From Chloroflexota bacterium (GTDB lineage: Bacteria; Chloroflexota; UBA6077; SHYK01), in NCBI GenBank assembly GCA_035652535.1, contig DASRDP010000001.1, forward strand, positions 1 through 51,553: a DNA stretch of 51,553 bases, read 5' to 3'. A model generated the notes under the pieces. That model ran no database searches and had not been told where the DNA came from. It worked only from the letters and a program-made list of their open reading frames with translations. Below are positions 26,109 to 33,337 of the stretch, piece after piece (the stretch's first letter is position 1; each line of letters begins with the position of its first letter). A program made the translations under genes and the position numbers.

Positions 26109-27104
26109 GTGGCTGAACAGGGGCAGGTGAGACGCCTGCGAGACGCGTTCGAGCGGCACCCGGATCGCCGGTACATCATGTTCGGTGGGAAGGGCGGACT
26201 CGGGAAGACGACCTTCTCCGCTGCGACGGGCTACTGGCTCGCCAAACAGGGCAAGCGAGTCCTGATCTTCTCGGTCGATCCGCAGGCGAGCCTCTCGGAC
26301 ATCTTCCAGCAAGACCTCTTCGGAAAGGGCGCGGTGCCCATCATGCCCAACCTTTGGGCCCAGGAGATCGACGCCGACCGTCGCATCCGCGAGTACCAGG
26401 ACGAGATCAGACAGAAGATCCTCGACATGTACGGCTTCGATTCCGTCCCCGAGGAGATCGAACAGTACATCCAGGCGGCGGCCGCGGAGCCGGCGATGGA
26501 GGAGAGCGCGATCTTCGACGCCGTCGTCGACATCGTGGTCTCCGGCGAGTACGACTACTACATCTACGATCTCGTCCCCCTCGGCCACGCCCTCTACTAT
26601 CTGTCGATGGCGAAGATCTACGACGAGTGGATCAGCAAGATCACCAAGCTTCGGGAGGAGATGCGCGAGTACGAGAAGGTGGCTTCGGTCATGAAGCGGC
26701 AGAAGGTGCTCGAGGAGGACCAGATCCTCGGCGAGCTGCAGTACATCAAAGGTCGCATCAGCACCTCGGCCCAGATCCTTACTGACCGCCAGAAGACGGC
26801 TTTCTTCTTCGTGATCATTCCCGAAGAGATGGCCATCCTGGACACGCGGAAGGCGGCCGAGCTGTTCGCGAAGTTCGACGTGCCCATCGCAGGCTACGTC
26901 GTGAATCGCGTGGTGCCGGAGCATCTCTTGCGTGGGGAAATCCCCGCGTATCTGCGCAACCGCATCGGCATGCAAAAGGGGTATCTCGACGGCATTCGCA
27001 CCGGGTTCGGGTCGCAGGTGCTGGCAGAAGTCCCGGAGATGGAACGCGACGTGACGGGGCTCGCAATGATCGATCGGCTGGCGGGCATGATGTATGGCGA
27101 CTGA
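26109..27104 (+). CDS. Get3/ArsA-type ATPase, first of a tandem pair
   Basis: A 331-residue deviant-Walker ATPase. The P-loop GGKGGLGKTTFS (residues 26-37) carries the signature Lys28. Switch I reads FSVDPQASLSDIF with the catalytic Asp57, and PAMEESAIFDAV matches the conserved segment after the helical region. Switch II is altered, DLVPLGHAL instead of DTAPTGH. No CxxC zinc motif is present. ArsA/Get3 proteins act as dimers that couple ATP turnover to delivery of membrane proteins or metalloids. The start GTG 26109 has no clear ribosome site, and GTG 26127 is an alternative. The 3' end overlaps the second ATPase by 11 nt. No ars genes are nearby. Confidence 0.88.
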   Translation: MAEQGQVRRLRDAFERHPDRRYIMFGGKGGLGKTTFSAATGYWLAKQGKRVLIFSVDPQASLSDIFQQDLFGKGAVPIMPNLWAQEIDADRRIREYQDEIRQKILDMYGFDSVPEEIEQYIQAAAAEPAMEESAIFDAVVDIVVSGEYDYYIYDLVPLGHALYYLSMAKIYDEWISKITKLREEMREYEKVASVMKRQKVLEEDQILGELQYIKGRISTSAQILTDRQKTAFFFVIIPEEMAILDTRKAAELFAKFDVPIAGYVVNRVVPEHLLRGEIPAYLRNRIGMQKGYLDGIRTGFGSQVLAEVPEMERDVTGLAMIDRLAGMMYGD

Positions 27105-28113
27105 CCCTGGGAATGTCCGCGAGGCGACGGCGCCGCTCATCGCGGAGTCGATGGCGGCATTTCTGACGCGCAATCCGGTGAAATACGTGTTCTTCGGTGG
27201 GAAAGGTGGCGTCGGGAAGACGGCGATGGCGGGCGCCCTCGCGCTCTGGCTCGCGGCGAGCGGCAAGCGGACGATGCTCTGCTCCACGAATCCCGTCCAT
27301 TCTCTGTCCAGCCTCCTCGGCCAGGACGTCTTCGGTCGGCCCAGCCTGGTCGAGGGTTCGGAGAACCTCTGGGCGTATGAGATCGACACGAAGGAGACCA
27401 TCGAACGTTCGAAGACGGAGATCAAAGAGAAGATCCAGTGGTTCCTGAAATTCGCGGAGATCTCGACGCGCGCGGATGAGTTCGTGGAGTCCGCCACGAT
27501 GAACCCTGCCTTCGAAGAATCCGCAATGTTCGAAAACATGATCGACCTCATGTTTCGCGACGAATACGATGCCTATGTGTTCGATACGGCCCCGACCGCC
27601 AATGCACGGCGCCTACTGGGAATGTCGAAGGTCTATACGCTGTGGGTCGACAAGATGCTGCGTTCGCGTGAGGAGGCGCGCAGCCTCCGGGAGATGCTCT
27701 CGTTCACCAAGAAGAAGGAGGAGGACCCGCTCCTCGAGTATCTCCTCGGCTTTCGGGACAGGATGGCGCATGCGCGGGCCCTGTTGACCGACCCGGCGAA
27801 GACCGCGTTCTTCTTTGTGACGTTGCCCGAGGCCCTGCCCATCGCCGTCATTACGCGGTTCATCGGATGGTTCGAGGAATTCGGCATTCCAGTCGGCGGC
27901 GTGGTCGTCAACATGCTCATCGACGGCGCGTCCGTATCCGCTGACGCGGCGGAATTCGTGCGGAATCGCGTCGCGATGCAGAATGAGCACATGGAGACGA
28001 TCGCCGAGAAGTTCGGGGACTCTGTTCGGGCAGTCGTTCCGTTGTTTGAGACTGAGGTGCGCGGGATCGCTATGCTCGGCCGACTCTCCCAGTCCCTGAT
28101 GGCTCACGACTAG
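27094..28113 (+). CDS. Get3/ArsA-type ATPase, second of a tandem pair, with Asn at the switch I Asp
   Basis: A 339-residue paralogue of the preceding protein; its ATG lies inside that gene. The P-loop GGKGGVGKTAMA (residues 35-46) keeps the signature Lys37. Switch I reads CSTNPVHSLSS: Asn66 (codon AAT) sits where Get3 has the catalytic Asp57 of STDPAHNLSD. Switch II FDTAPTANARRLL is close to the canonical form, and PAFEESAMFENM matches the partner. The two proteins thus have complementary changes, which suggests an obligate heterodimer with one hydrolytic site impaired. Mycobacterial BagA/BagB (Rv3679/Rv3680) is a known precedent for paired Get3-like ATPases. Confidence 0.88.
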   Translation: MATDPGNVREATAPLIAESMAAFLTRNPVKYVFFGGKGGVGKTAMAGALALWLAASGKRTMLCSTNPVHSLSSLLGQDVFGRPSLVEGSENLWAYEIDTKETIERSKTEIKEKIQWFLKFAEISTRADEFVESATMNPAFEESAMFENMIDLMFRDEYDAYVFDTAPTANARRLLGMSKVYTLWVDKMLRSREEARSLREMLSFTKKKEEDPLLEYLLGFRDRMAHARALLTDPAKTAFFFVTLPEALPIAVITRFIGWFEEFGIPVGGVVVNMLIDGASVSADAAEFVRNRVAMQNEHMETIAEKFGDSVRAVVPLFETEVRGIAMLGRLSQSLMAHD

Positions 28114-28134
28114 CCACCTGGCCCAGCCGCGCCG

Positions 28135-28731
28135 ATGACGATCTGGGCATTCGTGTCCGACATCCACGGGAACGCGAAGGCGCTGCGTCGCGCAGACGCG
28201 TGGTGTGCGGACCACCGCGTGGAACGGATCGCGTGTCTTGGCGACGTTATCGGCCGCGGTGACCCGGAGAGCTGCGTGGAATGGGTCATCGACCGCGCGG
28301 ACATTGCCGTTGTTGGCAACCGCGACCGAGATTATCTGGGGCGCGTTCGGCCTGAGCTGCAGGCGGTGGTGCAGTCGTGGCCGAACGAGGCCAGCGCGGC
28401 CGACTTTGTCGTGTCTCACGGTGACCCGCGGCTCCACCGTACCCTCAACACGCGCGCGATCGGCGATGGGTTTCGTCGCGCGGTCACGGCCATGGAGGAG
28501 CGCGGCGCGCGCCTGTGGTTTTTCGGCCATACCCACCACGCACGCGTGTGGCGCGTCGACGGAGCAGCCGTTCAGCAGATTGCCGAATGCCGCGTCGAGC
28601 TGCGACTCGGCGCCCTGTACGTGGTGAACGTCGGCTGTGTAGGGCTCCCGCTTCCGGGAAAGGGACCGCCGTCGATCGTGCGCTACGACGACGTGGCCGG
28701 GGATGTCTGGCTCGTTGGGATGGGGCGGTGA
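28135..28731 (+). CDS. Calcineurin-like metallophosphoesterase (YfcE/MJ0936-like)
   Basis: A 198-residue protein 21 bp after the second ATPase, probably in the same transcript. It has the full metal-site series: FVSDIHGNAKAL, CLGDVIGRGDP, VVGNRDRDYL, VVSHGDPRL and FFGHTHHARVW. These Asp, Asn and His residues hold two metal ions that hydrolyse phosphodiesters or phosphomonoesters. The small single-domain size fits the UPF0025/YfcE type. Substrate unknown; its link to the ATPases is by position only. Confidence 0.85.
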   Translation: MTIWAFVSDIHGNAKALRRADAWCADHRVERIACLGDVIGRGDPESCVEWVIDRADIAVVGNRDRDYLGRVRPELQAVVQSWPNEASAADFVVSHGDPRLHRTLNTRAIGDGFRRAVTAMEERGARLWFFGHTHHARVWRVDGAAVQQIAECRVELRLGALYVVNVGCVGLPLPGKGPPSIVRYDDVAGDVWLVGMGR

Positions 28732-28755
28732 CCCATTCTGGCCCGAAAAGTCGAC

Positions 28756-28764
28756 TGCTATACT
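28756..28764 (+). promoter_or_regulatory. Extended -10 promoter of the cysteine desulfurase gene
   Basis: TGCTATACT at 28756-28764 is an extended -10 element (TG-n-TATACT) about 30 bp before the GTG at 28795. The -35 is weak. This suggests the desulfurase has its own promoter, separate from the ATPase operon. Confidence 0.45.
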
Positions 28765-28794
28765 CGTGGTGCGACTCTGAATGGGTGTGAGACG

Positions 28795-29967
28795 GTGAAG
28801 GAACCGACGTCTGTCTATCTCGACCACGCCGCGACGACGGCCGTGGACACCCGAGTGCTCGAGGCGATGCTGCCCTACTTCGTTGAGCGATATGGAAACC
28901 CCTCGGGCTCCTACGCCCTCGCTCGCGACTCCCGACGGGCCATCGACCGTGCGCGCGACACGTGCGCGTCGCTTCTGGGCTGTCGAGCCGCGGAAGTCGT
29001 GTTCACGAGCTGCGGCAGCGAGAGCAACAACCTGGCGATTAAGGGGGTCGCCTTCGCCACGCGCGAACGCGGCCGCCACATCATCACGTCGGCCGTGGAG
29101 CACCACGCCGTCCTCCACACGTGTGAATACCTCGAGCGATATTTCGGATACGAAATCACCTACGTCCCCGTCGACGGATACGGGCGCGTGGACCCGGACG
29201 CGGTTGGACGCGCCATTCGGCCGGACACCGTTCTGGTCTCCGTGATGCTAGCCAACAACGAAATCGGGACCATTGAGCCGATAGCCGAGATCGCGGCCGT
29301 GGCGCACCAGTCGAGGGTGCCCGTCCACACGGACGCCGTTCAGGGAGCTGCCAGTCTCGACTTGAACGTCGACCGGCTTGGTGTCGATCTCCTATCCCTC
29401 TCCGCGCACAAGTTCCAGGGACCCAAGGGCGCCGGGCTGCTGTTCATCCGTCGCGGCACACCGATCCTTCCCCAACAGCAGGGGGGAGGGCAGGAGCGGG
29501 GCCTGCGCTCGGGCACCGAGAACACGGCGGGCATCGTGGGGATCGCCACGGCGCTCGAGCTCGCGCAGGAAGGACGCGTCGCGTACGCCAGCCACTGTCA
29601 GGTGCTCCGCGACGCGCTCATCGAGGGTGTTCGGCGCAACGTCGACGACGTCGTGGTCACTGGCCACCCGACGGAAAGGCTTGCAAACAACGCGAGCTTC
29701 GCGTTCCGTGGCGCCGATGCGGAGGCGATCCTCATGGCGCTTGACGCCGAGGGGATCGCGGCATCCGCGGGAAGCGCGTGCACGTCCGGTACCCTTGAAG
29801 TGTCGCACGTCCTAAAGGCGATCGATCTGGACGACGAGCTGGGGGGCGGAAGTCTTCGGCTTACGCTCGGGATGGAGAACACGATGGACGATGTGAACCG
29901 CGTCGTGTCCGTGCTCCCTGGAGTGATCGATCGAGCCCGCGCCGCTCGCCGGATGTCGGTGGGCTGA
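28795..29967 (+). CDS. Cysteine desulfurase (NifS/IscS type)
   Basis: A 390-residue PLP enzyme from GTG 28795. The N-terminal VYLDHAATTAVDTRVLEAM is followed by CGSESNNLAIKG, SAVEHHAV (PLP-stacking His), HTDAVQG and SAHKFQGPKGAG with the Schiff-base Lys. SAGSACTSGTLEVSHV contains the catalytic Cys on the mobile loop. It removes sulfur from cysteine for Fe-S clusters, tRNA thiolation or molybdenum cofactor sulfuration; NifS-like enzymes can also handle selenocysteine. No iscU or mnmA is adjacent. Possible consumers in the window are bioB, the XdhC-assisted enzymes and the selenoprotein candidate 250 bp away. Confidence 0.92.
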   Translation: MKEPTSVYLDHAATTAVDTRVLEAMLPYFVERYGNPSGSYALARDSRRAIDRARDTCASLLGCRAAEVVFTSCGSESNNLAIKGVAFATRERGRHIITSAVEHHAVLHTCEYLERYFGYEITYVPVDGYGRVDPDAVGRAIRPDTVLVSVMLANNEIGTIEPIAEIAAVAHQSRVPVHTDAVQGAASLDLNVDRLGVDLLSLSAHKFQGPKGAGLLFIRRGTPILPQQQGGGQERGLRSGTENTAGIVGIATALELAQEGRVAYASHCQVLRDALIEGVRRNVDDVVVTGHPTERLANNASFAFRGADAEAILMALDAEGIAASAGSACTSGTLEVSHVLKAIDLDDELGGGSLRLTLGMENTMDDVNRVVSVLPGVIDRARAARRMSVG

Positions 29968-30003
29968 CGAGGAGCCCGTTCAAGGGCCCGCCCCCTCCGA
30001 TAG

Positions 30004-30150
30004 GCCTGTCTTGCGCGAAGCCGAAGGGCTCGGGGCGAGCGGACGAGGACAGGCGGAGGCGCCTGTCATGCTGCGCGAAGCCGAAGGGATCCGGGCGAGC
30101 GGACGAGGACAAGCGGAGGCGCCTGTCATGCTGCGCGAAGCGAAGCATCT
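30004..30150. repeat. Tandem 60-bp repeat (two copies plus a truncated third)
   Basis: Copies start at 30004, 30061 and 30121. The first two share a core of about 50 nt (for example CTGCGCGAAGCCGAAGGG-like, GCGAGCGGACGAGGACA, GCGGAGGC) with a few changes. The third diverges after 15-20 nt. Minus-strand translation gives PFGFAQ and RLRLSSSARP strings, typical of interspersed repeats seen in some Chloroflexota and other environmental genomes. It fills the gap between two convergent genes (29967 and 30223). No coding function is proposed. Confidence 0.8.
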
Positions 30151-30222
30151 GTGGCTTGCGAGAACCTTCAGGCTGACGGACGGAGGCGGCGCGGAAGCCT
30201 CGAACGGAGCCGGTGGCGCGGG

Positions 30223-30921
30223 CTAGCTTCCCCGGTCGTCGTCCGGATCGATTCCGGCCGCTTTCTGGATGGCGGCGACGAAGCTCTGCTCGGGCACAGC
30301 GCCGACGAACGTAACCTTGTCGTTGATGATCGTCTTGGGAACTCCGGTCACGTTGTATTCGCGAGACAGCTCGGGAAATTCATTCGCCTCGATCACGTCC
30401 GCGGTCACGTGGTCGAACTCGATCGCCATCTGGTGGGCCAAACTGGCCACTCTCGGACAGTGCGGTCAGGTGGGTGTGACAAATACCTGCAGGTGGATCG
30501 GCTCGTCGATGGCCGCCAGGGCGTCGCGTGTCGCCTGGGAAAGTGCGGTCTGGTGCTTCGACACGGCCTGGATGTCCTGAATCAGCGTCGAGAATTCGTA
30601 GCCCGCGGGGGCTCCGAAGTAGCGGACGCGCCCTTCGTCGCCCGAGGCGACCAGTAGCGCTGGCACGCGCGTTATGCCGTACCGTTCGGCGACTTCCCGC
30701 TCCCGCTCGAGATTGTGAATCTCCAGCGTCAGCTTGTCCGACAGGCTGGCGATCTCTTCGATGAGCTGCTGCACATCCTTGCAGGTTTCGCACGACGGAC
30801 GTCCAGGGATAAACAGCGGCGACGGAGGGATGGTGAAAAGGATCAGCCGCACAGGATTGCCGAGGTTCTCCTCGAACATCTTCGCGATGCTCGCTCGATC
30901 TTTGTCGCTGATGAAAGCCAT
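30223..30921 (-). CDS. Two-domain protein disulfide oxidoreductase; probable selenoprotein (TGA at 30466-30468)
   Basis: Read through the single in-frame TGA, the gene encodes 232 residues with two thioredoxin folds, the PDO/glutaredoxin-like layout. The N-terminal fold has SCETC (Cys44, Cys47) and ends RYGITRVPALLV. The C-terminal fold has VFVTPT-U-PHCPR, with the TGA at residue 152 exactly where the first Cys of the CPxC motif belongs, then YNVTGVPKTIIN with the cis-Pro. On the mRNA a hairpin (30433-30450) begins 15 nt after UGA. Its stem of 7 bp has one bulge, and the loop starts with G, as bacterial SECIS elements require. It should reduce or isomerise disulfides in the cytosol. A simple nonsense mutation is the alternative. 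Confidence 0.82.
30433..30450 (-). promoter_or_regulatory. Candidate bacterial SECIS hairpin
   Basis: On the minus strand GTGGCCA pairs with TGGCCCAC (one bulged C) around the loop GTT. The loop lies 22 nt after the UGA. This meets the usual bacterial SECIS rules as I recall them: stem of 4-16 bp, small apical loop with a G in its first two positions, and 16-37 nt between UGA and loop. Confidence 0.55.
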
Positions 30922-30942
30922 CGCTCCTCCGTCCCGGCAATT

Positions 30943-32142
30943 CTAGCAGGATTGAGATTCGGTAGGCCTCGGCCCGATGAAAATTCGGACGTCTCGACTG
31001 CCGAGCCGCCGAGGGCCTGCCGCAGATACGACGACGGTATCTCCCCAGCGGACGAGATGTGGCCCGAGTCGGTCTCGCCATTGCGCCCGGGCAGTTATGG
31101 AAAAGCAGGCGCCCGGCGCCAGCGGGCGGCCGAGCCGCGGGTCGTCGCGGGCGCGAACCGAACCGGGGCCCGGGAAATCATCGCCGATCCCCTGGCCGCG
31201 AATGACCACGCCGGTTCGAATCCCGCCCGCGCTCGCGGCCTCCCCTGCTGCCTGAACCTCACGAATCGTCCGGTCGCTGCGTACCCGGTCGAAGGCGCGA
31301 TACCACGCGTCGGCGCACGCGGTCGCCCCGTCCATCCAGCTCGGTGGGGGCGGCGCGACGGCTGCCATCTGAACGCCTCGGGAGCGGTAGCCAAGGTAGC
31401 GGCCTTCCGCTCGGACCACGAGCGTGCTGTCCTCCCCGGCGGTACGTCCGATCGGGATAGGCGACGACGCGCCGACGTCCGTCCAGCCCCGGAGCGCTAC
31501 CTCGATCGTCGTCGTGAGATCGCCGCCGGCTTCGATGGCCGCCTGTACCGCCCGCGCGGCGATCTCACGATCCGAGGCGCCGCGTGCGAGATGGGCGCAC
31601 GCGGCAATGAGGGCCGCATCGGAGACGGCGGCGGCCCGCTCGAGGGCGTGGATCTCCTCCGGGCTCTTGATGAAGCGCGCCTCCTCCATGAGGCCGGTCG
31701 CGCCAACCCAGCGGGCATGCGAAAAGACCTCGCGGAGCGTCACGAGGGTCTGGTAATTGAATCGGCCATCGGGTTCGCCCACCGTTGGATCGAGCCCGAC
31801 GATGCCGATGATCTTTCGGTCGGCTTCGAGCTCTTCCAGGCGTTCGACGATGCCGGCGATCCATCGTCGGCTCACCACCCGGATGTCCGGCGTCCAGGCG
31901 ATTGCTGCGCTGCCCACGCGACCTCTACTGGTCAGCGCCGTGACCGGGCCATCCGGCGCGACGATCGCCGGGCCAATGTCGAAAGCCATCTGTGTCAGGT
32001 ATCGGCTATCGTCTTCGGTGGGAACGATCAACACGTCGATTCCAGCCTCCGCCATGAGCGTGCGCACCGTCTGCCATCGACGATCGCGCTCGGCGAGCGT
32101 GAATCCCTCGACCTGGTAGTCGCCCAAACCCGCTAGGTCCAT
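30943..32142 (-). CDS. M24-family (creatinase/Xaa-Pro aminopeptidase-like) protein, probably catalytically altered
   Basis: The ATG at 32142 gives a 399-residue protein; the frame extends further upstream without need. The N-terminal creatinase-type domain is clear: FTLAERDRRWQTVRTLM, DVLIVPTEDDSRYLTQM and SHARWVGATGLMEEARFIKS. The pita-bread C-terminal domain starts with PEEIHALERAAAVSDAA. The metal ligands of M24 peptidases are not in place: the Asp-containing strand reads TLVVRAEGRYLGYRSRG, and the GHGIG motif reads RGQGIGDDF, with Gln for His. It is therefore probably not a standard dinuclear peptidase. Its starting codon adjoins the divergent HExxH gene. Confidence 0.7.
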   Translation of the reverse strand: MDLAGLGDYQVEGFTLAERDRRWQTVRTLMAEAGIDVLIVPTEDDSRYLTQMAFDIGPAIVAPDGPVTALTSRGRVGSAAIAWTPDIRVVSRRWIAGIVERLEELEADRKIIGIVGLDPTVGEPDGRFNYQTLVTLREVFSHARWVGATGLMEEARFIKSPEEIHALERAAAVSDAALIAACAHLARGASDREIAARAVQAAIEAGGDLTTTIEVALRGWTDVGASSPIPIGRTAGEDSTLVVRAEGRYLGYRSRGVQMAAVAPPPPSWMDGATACADAWYRAFDRVRSDRTIREVQAAGEAASAGGIRTGVVIRGQGIGDDFPGPGSVRARDDPRLGRPLAPGACFSITARAQWRDRLGPHLVRWGDTVVVSAAGPRRLGSRDVRIFIGPRPTESQSC

Positions 32143-32217
32143 ATGTGGCGCTATTATCCGAGCGCACAGCCGTCGCGCGCTATCGACCCCCATGCAAACG
32201 TTTGGACCCATCCACGG

Positions 32218-33306
32218 ATGCAGCGCTTCGTAATCCTTGGCCTCGTGTGCCTCGCGACCCTTGTCGGGAGTAGCCCGGATCTGACCGGTGTGCGCATCGC
32301 CCAACTGGCGGCGCCGTATCGCTGGGGAGCCGTCGGCTGGGAGGCCGAACATCTCGCCGAGGGCGCGGGAGAGATCGCCAATCAGCTCTTTCATCCCTCC
32401 GACGATCAGTCCGTCGTCGCGGACGTTCGTGCCCTGCTCCAGAGTGCCCGGGCGGGACCGGTGGGCGGCGATCGTCGCGTGTCTTCGCTCGTAGCCGGCG
32501 TCGTCGCTTTCGAGCTGCGCCGCCACGGCGCGCCGTCACTTGGCCGTGTCGTCGTGCCGCCAGTCACCCTCGCCCTGACCCAGCCGCTCCAACTGCTCGT
32601 GGTCTCGCCGCGCGATGAGATTCGCGAAAGCTACTGGGCCCTCCTCGAGGGCGGTACGCCGTCCACCGTCGCGCCCGTCCTCGAGAAGGCCGTCGAAGAC
32701 CTCGGGGTGTCGGCGCTGGTGGTAGACCGCATTGCCATCGCCACCTATCCGACCCTGATTCCGGTCGATACGTCCCCGGCTGCCATCCTCCAGACGGCTG
32801 CGCACGAGTGGACGCACACGGCGCTCTTCTTCACCAGGCTCGGTCAGGCGTATGGCTCCTCGCCAAGCGCTCGGGCCATCAATGAGACGACGGCAGATAT
32901 CGTTGGTGCCGAGATCGGCGATGCCCTTGATCGGAACGCCGGCATCGGGACCAAGACGGAGGAGTCGCAAGCCAGAGATCGCGCCTTCACTGCGCGCATG
33001 CGAGCGATCCGCCAAAGAGTCGATGTCCTCCTCGCGGAGCACGAGGTGGACCGAGCGGAGGCGTATATGGAGGAGCAGCGGCTCCTTCTGGTGAGCCAGG
33101 GGTATCGGATTCGCCGTCTCAACCAGGCGTACTTCGCGTTTTTCGGCAACTACGCGGAGGGGCCGTCCGCAACGACCGAGATCGTCGACTCCGTGCGCGC
33201 CATCCGAGATCGCAGCGGGACCCTCGCGGATTTTTTGGGCGAGGTGGGGCAGGTCACAACCATCGAAGAGCTTCGCGGCCTCGTTGCCCGCAAGGCGGCG
33301 CGATGA
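32218..33306 (+). CDS. Exported or membrane-anchored HExxH protein (putative zinc metallopeptidase)
   Basis: ATG 32218 opens a hydrophobic segment QRFVILGLVCLATLVGSS, a signal peptide or anchor; an in-frame ATG at 32143 would add 25 polar residues and leave no promoter space. The 362-residue protein contains AAHEWTHTALFF (HExxH; zinc ligands and catalytic Glu) and, about 45 residues later, INETTADIVGAEIGD, whose Glu could be the third ligand. The C-terminal half is helical with Arg/Glu-rich coiled segments and the motif LNQAYFAFFGNYA. No named peptidase family is certain. It diverges from the M24-fold gene. Confidence 0.7.
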   Translation: MQRFVILGLVCLATLVGSSPDLTGVRIAQLAAPYRWGAVGWEAEHLAEGAGEIANQLFHPSDDQSVVADVRALLQSARAGPVGGDRRVSSLVAGVVAFELRRHGAPSLGRVVVPPVTLALTQPLQLLVVSPRDEIRESYWALLEGGTPSTVAPVLEKAVEDLGVSALVVDRIAIATYPTLIPVDTSPAAILQTAAHEWTHTALFFTRLGQAYGSSPSARAINETTADIVGAEIGDALDRNAGIGTKTEESQARDRAFTARMRAIRQRVDVLLAEHEVDRAEAYMEEQRLLLVSQGYRIRRLNQAYFAFFGNYAEGPSATTEIVDSVRAIRDRSGTLADFLGEVGQVTTIEELRGLVARKAAR

Positions 33307-33337
33307 GCCCGCTGCGCGCGCGGGACCTGCCGTCCGC

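Noticed and set aside
26109-28113. Arsenite-efflux ATPase (arsA) annotation
   Set aside because: No arsB, arsC, arsD or arsR nearby, no Cys triad for metalloid binding, and the two chains are separate with an altered switch; a Get3-like role fits better.
30223-30450. Separate 75-residue glutaredoxin-like gene
   Set aside because: It begins in mid-fold after the redox motif and has no ribosome site; it is the C-terminal part of the gene read through TGA.
30466-30468. TGA read as tryptophan through a variant genetic code
   Set aside because: TGA serves as the normal stop in many clear genes of the window (for example clpX, bioF and msrP), so a general recoding is excluded.
32143-32217. N-terminal extension of the HExxH protein from ATG 32143
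   Set aside because: It would begin one base from the divergent gene's start, leaves no promoter room and puts 25 polar residues before an obvious signal segment; ATG 32218 is better.
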